A stretch of 64,000 bases of DNA, from the NCBI RefSeq assembly GCF_000381085.1, contig NZ_KB905899.1:372001-436000 (forward strand), written 5' to 3'. The DNA comes from Thiomicrorhabdus arctica DSM 13458 (lineage in GTDB: Bacteria; Pseudomonadota; Gammaproteobacteria; Thiomicrospirales; Thiomicrospiraceae). A model generated the notes under the pieces. That model saw nothing but the letters and a program-made list of their open reading frames with translations. It was not told the origin of the DNA and searched no databases. Positions 40,653 through 52,398 of this stretch are shown here, in pieces (the first letter of the stretch is position 1; every line of letters starts with the position of its first letter). Position numbers and translations under genes: made by a program.

Positions 40653-40895
40653 ATGTCTACCATTTAGCTATTCACCCATCAAGAGCATAATTAATCGACC
40701 AAATTCTTCTCAGTCAGATTCATTGTCAAAGGCTTCTCCAACCTTGTCATTTGCTCTGAATTACACTCAATATATTTACCCAGTGCTGATGAAGACAAAT
40801 AATGCACTTGAATTGGATGAAATAGGTGAAAGAAGGCGCTGACATTGGTATCATAGCCTCTATTTTATCGTTAACCAGAACACAAAGGATTCATC

Positions 40896-42800
40896 ATGTT
40901 GCAAAGTATTCGTAGTCACGCTCAGGGGTGGATTGCTTGGGTGATTGTCGGATTGATTATATTAACCTTCGCGTTATTTGGTATTGATCAATACGCGCGT
41001 GGCGACAAGGCGGTTGTCGTGGCCGAAGTGAATGGCGAGAACATTACTGGGAATGCTTTTATGTCTCTGTACAATCGCCAAAAATCACGTCTTCAAGAGC
41101 AGTTTGGTGAGATGTATGATCAAGTTGTCAAAGACGAAGAGTTACGTGACCAAGTATTGGACTCCTTAATCGAATCAGAAGTGATGCGCCAATGGGCAAA
41201 TGACAATGGTATGACGATCAGCAACCAACAGTTGGCCTCTGCGATTCATTCGGCCAGTGTTTTTCAGCAAGATGGCGAGTTTTCAGAAAAAATTTATGAA
41301 GAAGTCTTACTGCGGAATGGTTTGAATATTGCGCGTTTTGAGTATGAACAACGCCAATTTCTTTTAGAAAACCAGTTTCGCTCATTGATTAACGGTTCTA
41401 GTTTTGCAACGGACTACGAAGTAAACCAACTTGCAAAGTTACAAGGTCAAGAACGTGAAGTAAGCTATTTGCGTATTGACCAACGTCCTTTCTTGAAAAC
41501 CGTTAAGATCACCGATGAGCAAATCAATACAGTCTATCAAGCCCATTTGGCTGACTATGTTGAGCCTGAAAAAGTATCGGTTGATTACATAGATTTGTCG
41601 CAAGCGGAAATTGCGAAAGGTATTGCGGTGAATGATAAAATTCTAGCGGGATACTATGAAGCAAATAAGTCACTGTTTACCTTGCCTGAGAAACGTCATG
41701 CAAAACATATCCTGATCCCTTTAGCGGCGAATACCAAAAAAGCCGAAGCGGCAGCACAACTGACTTTATCAGAAGTTCAGGCTAAGATCGCCGCGGGTGA
41801 GTCTTTTGAAGAGTTGGCTAAAACCTATTCCAAAGACCCTGGTTCAGCTCCTTCAGGAGGCGATTTAGGCACATTTTCACAAGGCATGATGGTGCCTGAG
41901 TTTGATGAAGCGGTTTTCTCTATGAAAGTCGGTGAAGTCAGTCAACCGATCAAAACCGAGTTTGGTTATCATTTGATCAAGCTTGTGGGTATTTCGCCTA
42001 AAAAAGCGCAACCATTCGAGAGTGTAAAAGCTGAAGTGACTCAGCAATATAAGATGCAGGAAGCGGAACGTAAGTATTTTGAACTGTTAGAGCAGCTTAA
42101 CACCATTGTTTATGAACAGACAGACAGTCTAGAGCCCGCGGCTGATGCGCTTGGTTTAAAGGTTCAGACCTCTGAAATGTTCAGTCGTACTGGTGGACCG
42201 GGTGATATATTGTCCAATGCTAAGGTACAACTCGCGGCCTTTTCGGATGAGCTTTTAAAAGAGCATCTAAACAGTGTTGCGATTGAGCTGTCTGCTAAGC
42301 GTTCGGTCGCAATACGAGTCAATCAGCACCAAGCAACACGTCAGAAGACTCTGGCTGAAGTATCCGCGAGTATAAAAGATCAGTTGGTACGTGAAGCGGC
42401 GATCAAGCAAGCCGCTGCTTTGGGTCAAACGTTGATGGCTAAGGTACAAGCCGGTGAGAATCCAGAGTCACTGATGCAAGATGGCGTAGAGTGGAACAGT
42501 GCAGGTTGGATCGCACGTGATTCACAGACGTTACTGCCACAAATGGTTTCAGAAGTCTTTAAAGTCACTAAACCAGAAACAGGGAAAACCTCTTGGGGTT
42601 CATTCCAATTGTCGACGGGTGATACTGTTCTGCTTCGTGTTTCAGACCTTCGTGTTGCTCCGCTAGATGATAAGCAGAAAGCTCCGCTTAAAGCCGCTTT
42701 CAGTGAGTTGTTTGCCAATGCTCAAAATGAGGCGCACCTTAAAGCGTTGGTTGCTAAGGCAGAAGTGATTAAAAAGCCACTATATGAAACGATTAAATAA
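40896..42800 (+). CDS. ppiD: Periplasmic folding chaperone PpiD
   Basis: Membrane-anchored SurA/PpiC-type chaperone acting at the Sec exit. The 634-residue protein has one N-terminal helix (about 13-31), a SurA_N-like region (about 35-180) and a parvulin domain with HAKHILIPL, GGDLGTFSQGMMVPEFDEAVF and FGYHLIKL (about 266-362). A second, diverged C-terminal domain completes it. Single gene ending at the terminator 42881. Confidence 0.94.
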   Translation: MLQSIRSHAQGWIAWVIVGLIILTFALFGIDQYARGDKAVVVAEVNGENITGNAFMSLYNRQKSRLQEQFGEMYDQVVKDEELRDQVLDSLIESEVMRQWANDNGMTISNQQLASAIHSASVFQQDGEFSEKIYEEVLLRNGLNIARFEYEQRQFLLENQFRSLINGSSFATDYEVNQLAKLQGQEREVSYLRIDQRPFLKTVKITDEQINTVYQAHLADYVEPEKVSVDYIDLSQAEIAKGIAVNDKILAGYYEANKSLFTLPEKRHAKHILIPLAANTKKAEAAAQLTLSEVQAKIAAGESFEELAKTYSKDPGSAPSGGDLGTFSQGMMVPEFDEAVFSMKVGEVSQPIKTEFGYHLIKLVGISPKKAQPFESVKAEVTQQYKMQEAERKYFELLEQLNTIVYEQTDSLEPAADALGLKVQTSEMFSRTGGPGDILSNAKVQLAAFSDELLKEHLNSVAIELSAKRSVAIRVNQHQATRQKTLAEVSASIKDQLVREAAIKQAAALGQTLMAKVQAGENPESLMQDGVEWNSAGWIARDSQTLLPQMVSEVFKVTKPETGKTSWGSFQLSTGDTVLLRVSDLRVAPLDDKQKAPLKAAFSELFANAQNEAHLKALVAKAEVIKKPLYETIK

Positions 42801-42880
42801 GTTACTTTAACCCATTTTCTAGGGTGCTTGTGTACACAACTTCCTAGATATAGTGGCTTAAAAAGTTCGTTTTAAAGAAC

Positions 42881-42921
42881 AAAAAACCCGATTGACCAGG
42901 CATGGTCAATCGGGTTTTTTG
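42881..42921. terminator. Bidirectional terminator with near-perfect palindromic core
   Basis: An 18-bp perfect stem, AAAAAACCCGATTGACCA facing TGGTCAATCGGGTTTTTT, with a 4-nt GGCA loop. A-run on the left and T-run on the right serve the convergent ppiD and hflD. Its apex, ACCAGGCATGGT (42895-42906), is a one-mismatch copy of the recurrent palindrome. Confidence 0.92.
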
Positions 42922-43000
42922 TTGGCTTAAAGAAGGATAGGGTCTATAAACCTGTGCTTTAGTCGTTATCTAAATAGGGTATGTTTATGACGAGGCTAAC

Positions 43001-43708
43001 TTAGTCTTTTTTAAACAGGCTAATCGGTTCATTGTTTTTGCGATCCGTTGTTCCGTCACTGTCATCAGTATCGTTGTTGTTTTGCTGCAGTGCTAAGGCA
43101 TCATGCAAATACTTTTTCCGTGACCAAAGAAGTCCCCAGCGGGAACCGCCAACTTGATTCCACAGCAGGGCACTGCGGATTCCTGTCAGGAGTAGAGCGC
43201 GAATTTTATTCGCGATTCTTGAGTTTTGTAAATGACCATGTTGGCCATTGATCATTATTTTAGGGCGAACCGGACTCACATTTTCTGTGTAAGCCCGGGC
43301 AATCGAGGCGATGACATTATCATGTTCTTCGCCAAAATGGGCTTGTTGGCTTTGGGCCGTTTCAAGAATCTTGGATATTTTCTGCAAAGGTTCACCCTGT
43401 TCCAAAAGCTTCTTTTGCAAAATAATCAGGCTTAGCACATAACGAGTGACTTCAACATTCCGCGATTCCATCGCTTGCTCTGATGTCATCTGTCTCAGTA
43501 GTGTTTTAACCCCCAGTTGAATATTGGCGATATCCCCACCGTAGACTTCCAGGGTATTACTGGGATTAGTACAGAACAGAGACTGTATACACGTATGATA
43601 AGCCACCTCATCAGCTTTCCCCGTTGTTGCCAGATCATAAATCAGCTGGGATGCTTGGTAAATGCCAATGAGTGCTAGGGTGCGATCTTGTTGAGTGTAT
43701 TCCGACAT
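43001..43708 (-). CDS. hflD: HflD family protein
   Basis: 235-residue, mainly helical protein matching HflD (YcfC): DRTLALIGIYQASQLIYDLA at the start, the SLFCTNPSN segment and the GHLQNSRIANKIRALLLTGIRSALLW block. In E. coli it is a peripheral membrane protein affecting phage lambda lysogeny via CII; its normal role is unclear. It follows mnmA by 70 bp on the same strand, as in most gammaproteobacteria. The C-terminal tail is Asp/Asn-rich. Confidence 0.88.
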   Translation of the reverse strand: MSEYTQQDRTLALIGIYQASQLIYDLATTGKADEVAYHTCIQSLFCTNPSNTLEVYGGDIANIQLGVKTLLRQMTSEQAMESRNVEVTRYVLSLIILQKKLLEQGEPLQKISKILETAQSQQAHFGEEHDNVIASIARAYTENVSPVRPKIMINGQHGHLQNSRIANKIRALLLTGIRSALLWNQVGGSRWGLLWSRKKYLHDALALQQNNNDTDDSDGTTDRKNNEPISLFKKD

Positions 43709-43778
43709 GCTATCTAAGCGCCTTTAGTTGGTTTTTATCTCTAAAAATAATGCGTTTCAATTTTACTTTAATCGTCGG

Positions 43779-44903
43779 TTATTGACGTTCTGCCAGTGTG
43801 TGTAAGCGTTGGTCAATAATGCCGCCACCAAGGCAGTCATCGCCTTGATAAAACACCACTGATTGCCCTGGGGCAACGGCAGATTGAGGTTCATCAAATA
43901 ACACCACGATCTTACCATTTTGGCTCTCGGTAATCTGACAAGGTTGTTCTGTCTGACGATAACGGATTTTGGCTTTAAGCGGTGTATTCAAAGCAGGGCA
44001 CTCTCCTGAAACCCAGTCCAAGGTATCTGCTATCAAAAGAGGGTGGAGCAGTAATGGGTGTTGACTACCTTGCACGGCGACCAATTGGTTCGTTATTAAG
44101 TTTTTATCCGCGGCATACCAAGGGTCATTGCCTTGCCCATGACCGCCACCCACGCCTAACCCTTTACGTTGTCCTAAGGTGTGATACATCAAGCCATCAT
44201 GTTTTCCAATCACATTGCCCTGGTCATCCACAATGTCGCCAGGTTGTGCGGGCAGAAACTTTTGCAAAAAATCCTTAAATTTACGCTCACCGATAAAGCA
44301 AATACCCGTGCTGTCTTTTTTATCAAACGTCACCAGGCCAGCCTCTTCAGCCATTTGGCGAACCAAAGGTTTTTCTAACTCACCGACTGGGAACAGAGAC
44401 TTCTGCAATTGGTGTTGCTGTAAAGTGTATAAAAAGTAACTCTGGTCTTTATTCTCATCCAACCCTTTTAGCAGGTGACAAGTGCCGTCTTCATCACGAC
44501 TGATTCGCGCATAATGTCCCGTGGCGATATAGTCTGCCCCCAGTTCCATCGCATGTTGTAAAAAGGCCTTAAATTTCACCTCTTTATTACACAAAATATC
44601 TGGGTTAGGGGTTTTGCCTGTTTTGTATTCCGCGAGGAAATGCTCAAAAACATTGTCCCAATATTCGCCAGAGAAGTTCTCAATGAGTACCGGAATGTCC
44701 AGTTTTTCAGCCACCATCATGGCGTCTTTCAAATCTTCGGCCGCCGGGCAATACTCATCGGTATCATCGCCTTCCCAGTTTTTCATAAACAGGCCTTCCA
44801 CATCATAACCCTGCTGTTTTAGCAGTAGGGCCGCAACCGAAGAATCTACGCCGCCTGAAAGGCCGACAATGACTTTAATTTTTGAGTTATCGATGGTGTC
44901 CAT
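43779..44903 (-). CDS. mnmA: tRNA-specific 2-thiouridylase MnmA
   Basis: Thiolates U34 of tRNA-Lys, -Glu and -Gln. The 374-residue protein has the PP-loop [10 protein letters not shown] (about 14-23), the first catalytic cysteine in [12 protein letters not shown] near residue 105 and the second in [12 protein letters not shown] near 203. The C-terminal beta domain ([17 protein letters not shown]) is also present. Upstream of hflD in the same direction. Confidence 0.96.
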   Translation of the reverse strand: MDTIDNSKIKVIVGLSGGVDSSVAALLLKQQGYDVEGLFMKNWEGDDTDEYCPAAEDLKDAMMVAEKLDIPVLIENFSGEYWDNVFEHFLAEYKTGKTPNPDILCNKEVKFKAFLQHAMELGADYIATGHYARISRDEDGTCHLLKGLDENKDQSYFLYTLQQHQLQKSLFPVGELEKPLVRQMAEEAGLVTFDKKDSTGICFIGERKFKDFLQKFLPAQPGDIVDDQGNVIGKHDGLMYHTLGQRKGLGVGGGHGQGNDPWYAADKNLITNQLVAVQGSQHPLLLHPLLIADTLDWVSGECPALNTPLKAKIRYRQTEQPCQITESQNGKIVVLFDEPQSAVAPGQSVVFYQGDDCLGGGIIDQRLHTLAERQ

Positions 44904-45061
44904 ATTGGAAAAATTGCCTGAATTATGAGTGAAAACGAGAATCGGAGTATTTTAACAGAGGCTTTAAAGCCAACCTGTAATAATCTCATTCTGGTATTGG
45001 GTTTATTGCTAGAAGTTAAAATGATTAATAGGGATAAATTGCCTAAATTTCAAGTGCATTA

Positions 45062-45619
45062 TTACTGATCATGTAACAACTCACATTCACCTGATTGCAG
45101 ATTGCCGAGTTTCCACTTGCCAATACGCGCTCGAATCAAACGTAAGGTCGGAAAACCCACCGCTGCTGTCATACGACGTACTTGACGATTTTTACCTTCC
45201 GTTATGGTCAACTCAACCCAGCTGGTTGGAATATTTTGGCGTTGACGTATGGGCGAATTTCTTTCCCAAAGTCGCATGGGTTGAGAAATTTTCTTGCACT
45301 GAGCAGGTCGGGTCATACCGTCTTTGAGTTTGACACCGGTTTGCAATTGTTTAATCGCCTCTTTAGTCACATCGCCTTCCACTTGTGCCCAGTAGGTTTT
45401 GGGCATTTTGTGTTCAGGGTCAGAAATCTTGTGTTGTAACTTACCGTCATTGGTCAGCAGTAGCAGGCCTTCGCTGTCGCGATCCAATCGTCCAGCGGCA
45501 TAAAATCCTTTATGATCGATATAGCTTGCAAGGGTTTCGCGTGTTTCGGCTTGCTCGCTTTCATCGGTAAATTGGCAAAGCACATTAAAAGGCTTATTGA
45601 ATAAAATTAAATCGCTCAT
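45062..45619 (-). CDS. rluE: 23S rRNA pseudouridine synthase, RluE-like
   Basis: 185-residue RsuA/RluB/E/F-family synthase lacking the N-terminal S4 domain, which suits RluE (pseudouridine 2457 in E. coli 23S rRNA). The catalytic aspartate is in GRLDRDSEGLLLLTNDG. EHKMPKTYWAQVEG and TEGKNRQVRRMTAAVGFPTLRL are further family blocks. The exact target base cannot be read from the sequence. Confidence 0.88.
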   Translation of the reverse strand: MSDLILFNKPFNVLCQFTDESEQAETRETLASYIDHKGFYAAGRLDRDSEGLLLLTNDGKLQHKISDPEHKMPKTYWAQVEGDVTKEAIKQLQTGVKLKDGMTRPAQCKKISQPMRLWERNSPIRQRQNIPTSWVELTITEGKNRQVRRMTAAVGFPTLRLIRARIGKWKLGNLQSGECELLHDQ

Positions 45620-45746
45620 GAATTTGTAACCTGCTGAAAGCTGTCGTTCTCTTATATTTTATGCGTGAGTGCGGTAAAATGGCTGCCATTCTAACATTTT
45701 TTAATTTTTAGAGATTTTTAACCTTTTTTACTTTTCCATTAAGTGA

Positions 45747-48077
<2,331 letters not shown>

Positions 48078-48099
48078 AACACAACTAAAGTACTTTAAA

Positions 48100-48124
48100 A
48101 CCCGTTAATAAGAATTTAACGGGT
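48100..48124 (+). terminator. First hairpin after icd
   Basis: Perfect 9-bp stem ACCCGTTAA / TTAACGGGT. No T-run follows, so on its own it is a weak terminator or a 3' end stabiliser. The stronger hairpin lies 10 bp on. Confidence 0.55.
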
Positions 48125-48133
48125 GTTACAACT

Positions 48134-48184
48134 AAAAGCCCGCAAGCAGTTACCAGGTCTGGTAACTGCTTGCGGGCTTTTTTA
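48134..48184. terminator. Long terminator with palindromic core, icd/EamA convergent
   Basis: A perfect 22-bp arm (AAAGCCCGCAAGCAGTTACC and onward) folds around ACCAGGTCTGGT (48152-48163), a one-mismatch core copy, and ends in TTTTT. Left-hand A residues allow function on the minus strand too, ending the phosphonate operon. Confidence 0.92.
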
Positions 48185-48245
48185 TGCGTGGCTAAAGTCT
48201 GCTTAAAAAAGTTAACCTAATGCATCCGCTCCTGCCCGTTTTAGG

Positions 48246-49118
48246 TTATCCGAAAACTCCTAACATCGACAAACCCCCTATAATGAATAGCGTTGCCACT
48301 AATTTCTGCTTGAGATGTCCTCGGTCTTTAAAAAACAGCATGGATAAAACGACGGCGAATAAAATACCAATATTCGTCATTGAAACCACATAAGCGGTGG
48401 GTAAGGTTTGCATCGCGAGTATCACTAATGCATAAGCCGTTCCAATAAACAGGCTGCCTGCTAACCAGATACCTAAATGCGGACGGACTTCAGGAATAAT
48501 GGTTCCGTAATGTTTTTTTCGGTACACGGATAAGGTAATCCATGCGGAAAAATAACCAATAGTGACGACGCCTAGTAAGGCAGAAAAGCTATCTACCTGC
48601 TGGCTAATTGCTTTATCAGATAGCGAATAGATACTGGTAAAAAAAGCGGCCGATAATGTCCATAACAGCACTTTAGGATTGTGGGTATGTTTAACGGTAC
48701 TGCCCAAGATCCACAAGCCGATAATACTGATTAAAATCCCAAGCCAAGCTAAGTTTGAAAGCGACTCGTCAAAAATCCACAATGCCCAAATAGCAACCAG
48801 AATAGGGGAGCTTCGGGCAATAGGATAGACAAAAGCGACGGGGGCTAAAGCGTAAGCTTGACGCAGAGACAGAAAGTAAAGACTGTTGGCAAAGGCGGTG
48901 ATTGTAATGAGACCGACCAGTGTCCAGCTCCATTCGATTTGTACTAAGTGATACAAACCATAACTGCCTAATAAGACAATATGACCGAGTAATCCCCACC
49001 ATAAAAAATCGGCTTTGGGATTAACTTGTCGAGCCATAATGTTCCAGCTGACGTGCATGAATACTGAAAGGATTATAAACAGCCAGGCCTGTTGAAAGCT
49101 AGAAAGGGTTTCTAGCAT
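48246..49118 (-). CDS. EamA/DMT-family transporter at the end of the phosphonate operon
   Basis: 290-residue membrane protein with ten hydrophobic helices in two EamA halves (typical PIARSSPILVAIWALWIFDE at the end of the first). Members of the drug/metabolite superfamily export or exchange small metabolites; no substrate can be read. The ATG at 49118 overlaps the phnP stop (TAATG), so it is the last gene of the operon and co-regulated with phosphonate use. An in-frame GTG at 49130 is less likely. It could export a dephosphonated product or import a phosphonate. Confidence 0.8.
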   Translation of the reverse strand: MLETLSSFQQAWLFIILSVFMHVSWNIMARQVNPKADFLWWGLLGHIVLLGSYGLYHLVQIEWSWTLVGLITITAFANSLYFLSLRQAYALAPVAFVYPIARSSPILVAIWALWIFDESLSNLAWLGILISIIGLWILGSTVKHTHNPKVLLWTLSAAFFTSIYSLSDKAISQQVDSFSALLGVVTIGYFSAWITLSVYRKKHYGTIIPEVRPHLGIWLAGSLFIGTAYALVILAMQTLPTAYVVSMTNIGILFAVVLSMLFFKDRGHLKQKLVATLFIIGGLSMLGVFG

Positions 49119-49885
49119 TACAATTGCCACGATTGGTCGTCATAACCTATGGCAACGCCCTCTGGAAGACAGTCTGGATGATTGATGAAGTACTCATCTA
49201 AATTATGGCTAATATGGGTGAGAACCAGTTGTTTGGGCTTAGTTTTTTTAAATATTTCTAAGGCTCGGGTTAAATCATTGTGATTTCGAGGCGCATCTTT
49301 AAGTGGAGGTTGGTCGCAATCTAAAATCATTAGTTCGATTGGATTGTCGATTAAGTATTGCTCTACATCACGGCGTAGCAAACCGGAATCACATAAATAC
49401 GCCAAACGTTTACCGTTTAACTCAATGACATAACCCATTGTGAGCTTTGAATGGACGAGCGGAACAGGGGTAATAAGAAGATCTTTAAACTCAAAAGTCT
49501 TAAATGGCCGTGATTTTTGCGAGAAATCAAAAATGCCTGGATACTTAAGCAGGTCGTCACAGCCATTTGGATCGTCTGGTGAAAAGACCGGAATCGTTTG
49601 CCCCATTCCCCAGCGTATTGGAAATAAACCTTGCACATGATCCATGTGGAAGTGCGTCAGTAATACGGCGTCTAGACTGCCGGGTGGAAACTTTTGTTCA
49701 ATATTATGATAGCCAGCGTCAATCAATAAACGCACATTTCCAAACTGGCCTGCTACCTCTAATACACCGCATGCGGGGTTACGGCGAAAATCGGTATTAG
49801 CGAGTGCTCTTTGACAAACAGGGCATTCACACCCATAAACGGGTGCTGCTTTAACTGAACCAGTGCCTAAAAATGTAAATTTCAT
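49118..49885 (-). CDS. phnP: Cyclic ribose phosphate phosphodiesterase PhnP
   Basis: Opens 5-phosphoribosyl-1,2-cyclic phosphate, the product of C-P lyase, to ribose 1,5-bisphosphate. The 255-residue protein has the metallo-beta-lactamase signature THFHMDHVQGL (about 75-85). The zinc-binding cysteines CECPVCQRA near residues 19-27 are characteristic of PhnP, and HISHNLDEY lies near the C-terminus. ATGA overlap with phnN. Confidence 0.94.
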   Translation of the reverse strand: MKFTFLGTGSVKAAPVYGCECPVCQRALANTDFRRNPACGVLEVAGQFGNVRLLIDAGYHNIEQKFPPGSLDAVLLTHFHMDHVQGLFPIRWGMGQTIPVFSPDDPNGCDDLLKYPGIFDFSQKSRPFKTFEFKDLLITPVPLVHSKLTMGYVIELNGKRLAYLCDSGLLRRDVEQYLIDNPIELMILDCDQPPLKDAPRNHNDLTRALEIFKKTKPKQLVLTHISHNLDEYFINHPDCLPEGVAIGYDDQSWQL

Positions 49886-50493
49886 AGCGTGTTTACGACC
49901 TTATTTTTGAGTAGTGCGACCAAGGCTTCTCCAGCAACTGAGAGTTCGGTGCTGTTTTCAATAATCTGCATGTTGCGTGCAGTGAGTCCAGTAAAGGCTT
50001 CTGAACGTTGAATGCGTTCTTCAATTTGTTCTGGGGTTTCGCGGCCGCGATTTAGTAAGCGTTCTCGTAATAAATTTGAATCCACTTGAATCAATACTGG
50101 CACTATCCCGGGATGGTGTTTAATGGCCGTATTGAGAAAGGCACGAGAGCCGTTCATCACCACATTTAAGCCTTGGTTTAACCAAACGTCTACTTCGATC
50201 CCAATCCCATAATCCAACTCATGTGAATGCCAGTGAAATTTAAAACAACCTCTTTTCAAACGGTTCGCAAACTCCTCGGTAGAAAGCTGGATATGATTTT
50301 CACCACTCAATTCCACCGGGCGAGTGATATAGCGATGTGCAAAGACCACGGCTTCACTCGCAAGTTGTTGACGTGCATAGTGTAGTAAAGAGTCTTTGCC
50401 AACCCCCGAAGCACCAATCACATAAAACAATTTGCCTTTAGAGTGACGGTCCTTAGATTGATCGTCTATAACGGTAGAATTAGGTATGATCAT
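49882..50493 (-). CDS. phnN: Ribose 1,5-bisphosphate phosphokinase PhnN
   Basis: Converts ribose 1,5-bisphosphate to PRPP, returning the C-P lyase ribose to metabolism. The 203-residue protein is guanylate-kinase-like with the P-loop VIGASGVGKDSLL (about 25-37) and the HRYITRPVELSGENH substrate loop. It overlaps phnM by 14 nt. The first ~18 residues are not typical and the true start may be slightly downstream. Confidence 0.93.
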   Translation of the reverse strand: MIIPNSTVIDDQSKDRHSKGKLFYVIGASGVGKDSLLHYARQQLASEAVVFAHRYITRPVELSGENHIQLSTEEFANRLKRGCFKFHWHSHELDYGIGIEVDVWLNQGLNVVMNGSRAFLNTAIKHHPGIVPVLIQVDSNLLRERLLNRGRETPEQIEERIQRSEAFTGLTARNMQIIENSTELSVAGEALVALLKNKVVNTL

Positions 50494-51643
50494 AACTGGC
50501 TTTAAAGGCTAAAACACCTGCAACAAATACGTCAGAAACTTGTACTAAGCCCTCTAAATTGGCAACCATAATGATATCGGCACGTTTACCCACTTCAATG
50601 ACACCACGGTCATGGAGTTTAGCCGCTTCTGCTGGATTTTTAGTCACTAACTGCACCGCTTGAGCAAGCGTTAAGTCTGAAGTTTCAGCAAGCTTGAAAA
50701 CCGCAACAATCAAAGCCGCTGGCGCGTAATCCGCGCAAAGGCAATCGCATACACCAGCATTAACCGCATCTAAGGCGCGCATAGAACCTGACTGGCTCTT
50801 ACCACGTATAATGTTGGGTGCCCCCATAATGGTTTTCATGCCTTTTTCGTGAGCGTATAAGGCTGTTTCCATGTTGATAGGGAATTCTGCAATATCCACT
50901 CCCAGAGCGGTCATGGTATCCACTCGTTCTTTACAGTCATCATCATGCGATGCGACGGCAATCCCTTGAGCATGTGCGGTTTTAACTAGCTGTTCGACAC
51001 GCTCCATTGCCCCTTCAGCTTGTTGTTGTTTTTTGGCAATCATCTCATCTAACTCGCGATCAGATTTTTGATAACTTTTACCAAAATAGGCTTTATAAGC
51101 CGCCAAATCTTTAAACTGTCCTTGCCCAGGAGTGTGATCCATTAGTGAAACCAAGTGCATCGACTGGTTGTGCATCAGTTCTATTAAAATAGGCAGGCCT
51201 GTCGGATCGGTAATTTCATAACGGCAATGCACACGGTTGTCGACTAAAGCGTGGGGTTGAAAGTGATGTACCGCTTCGGCAATTTCTTTCGCAAATTGAT
51301 TGTTTCTGACGCCCAATTCTTCATTGGCAAAGGAGAGGGCATGAAATACCGTAGTAATCCCGGCACCCGCGTTACGTTTGTCGGCTTGTGCACAAGCAAA
51401 ATCTAACGGAAAATGCACATTCGGACGCGGCTCGACTTCTTTTTCTAGAGAGTCACAATGCAAATCAATCATACCAGGCATCACCGTTTTGCCTTTAGCA
51501 TCGATGATTTGAGCATCTTCAGGAACGGTTTCAGGATTAATGGCAGAGATTTTGCCGTTTTCAATCAGTAGGCTCGCATTGTTTAGAATTTCGTCAGCCA
51601 ATACGAGATTTGTGTTTGTAATAACGATAGGTTGAGTGTTCAT
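50480..51643 (-). CDS. phnM: Ribose triphosphate diphosphohydrolase PhnM
   Basis: Amidohydrolase-fold enzyme that removes diphosphate from ribose-1-phosphonate 5-triphosphate. The 387-residue protein has the metal-binding GMIDLHCDSLEKEVEPRP (about 56-73), MDHTPGQGQF and ASHDDDCKERVD blocks. These are the PhnM forms of the amidohydrolase metal motifs. It lies two bases downstream of phnL. Confidence 0.95.
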   Translation of the reverse strand: MNTQPIVITNTNLVLADEILNNASLLIENGKISAINPETVPEDAQIIDAKGKTVMPGMIDLHCDSLEKEVEPRPNVHFPLDFACAQADKRNAGAGITTVFHALSFANEELGVRNNQFAKEIAEAVHHFQPHALVDNRVHCRYEITDPTGLPILIELMHNQSMHLVSLMDHTPGQGQFKDLAAYKAYFGKSYQKSDRELDEMIAKKQQQAEGAMERVEQLVKTAHAQGIAVASHDDDCKERVDTMTALGVDIAEFPINMETALYAHEKGMKTIMGAPNIIRGKSQSGSMRALDAVNAGVCDCLCADYAPAALIVAVFKLAETSDLTLAQAVQLVTKNPAEAAKLHDRGVIEVGKRADIIMVANLEGLVQVSDVFVAGVLAFKASYDHT

Positions 51644-51645
51644 GG

Positions 51646-52383
51646 TTATGCGTTCTCGTTTGTATCTGAATTAAAGAAGTTTTCGGTACCAATAGGGGGT
51701 GCAAGCTCCACCACGTCATCGGCGAGTTTTTCAACTAAATCCATATCGTGGAAGATGGCAATCATCGCGGTACCCGTTTGTTTTAAGTTGTTAATCAGTT
51801 CAACCACTCGATCCGTGGTTTTTGGGTCTAAGCTAGCAGTAGGCTCATCGAGTAACAATAACCTTGGCTGTGCCAATAACCCACGTGCCAAGTTGACACG
51901 TTGTTTTTCGCCACCTGAAAAAGTAGCTGGGGAAACCGCCCATAATCTTTCTGGTAGGTTAAGTTGGCCTAAGATTTCTCGAGCTTTTTCAAGTGCGATC
52001 TCTCGTGAGATGCCTTTCTTGATTAAAGGCATTGCCACCACATCTTCAGTGGACTGGCGAGGCAGAGTGTGTAAAAACTGGGTAACAAAGCCAATTTCTT
52101 CTTTACGCAACTCTAAAATTTGGTGTTCGTCAGCCGTCGCTAAATCTATTTGTTGGCCTTGTTCCGTCGTGAACATCATGCGTCCACTGGTTGGCAAATA
52201 GGTACGGTAAATACCTTTTAATACAGTGGATTTTCCGGCACCCGTTGGACCGATTAAGGCGGTTAAACGTCCAGGGTATGCTTTTAAAAATACGCTGTGT
52301 GACGAAGGCAGTTCTTTGCCTTGTTCATGCAACATAAATGTTTTAGAAAAGTCTTCGACTTCTAAAATAGGTTGAATACTCAT
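51646..52383 (-). CDS. phnL: C-P lyase system ATP-binding protein PhnL
   Basis: ABC-type ATPase associated with the lyase core. The 245-residue protein has Walker A GPTGAGKST, signature FSGGEKQRVNLARGL and Walker B LLLLDEPTASLD. TFMLHEQGKELP near residue 15 is typical of PhnL. It functions with PhnI to attach ribose to phosphonate, as established for the E. coli system. 15 bp after phnK. Confidence 0.95.
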   Translation of the reverse strand: MSIQPILEVEDFSKTFMLHEQGKELPSSHSVFLKAYPGRLTALIGPTGAGKSTVLKGIYRTYLPTSGRMMFTTEQGQQIDLATADEHQILELRKEEIGFVTQFLHTLPRQSTEDVVAMPLIKKGISREIALEKAREILGQLNLPERLWAVSPATFSGGEKQRVNLARGLLAQPRLLLLDEPTASLDPKTTDRVVELINNLKQTGTAMIAIFHDMDLVEKLADDVVELAPPIGTENFFNSDTNENA

Positions 52384-52398
52384 AAGTTCATGGTCTCT

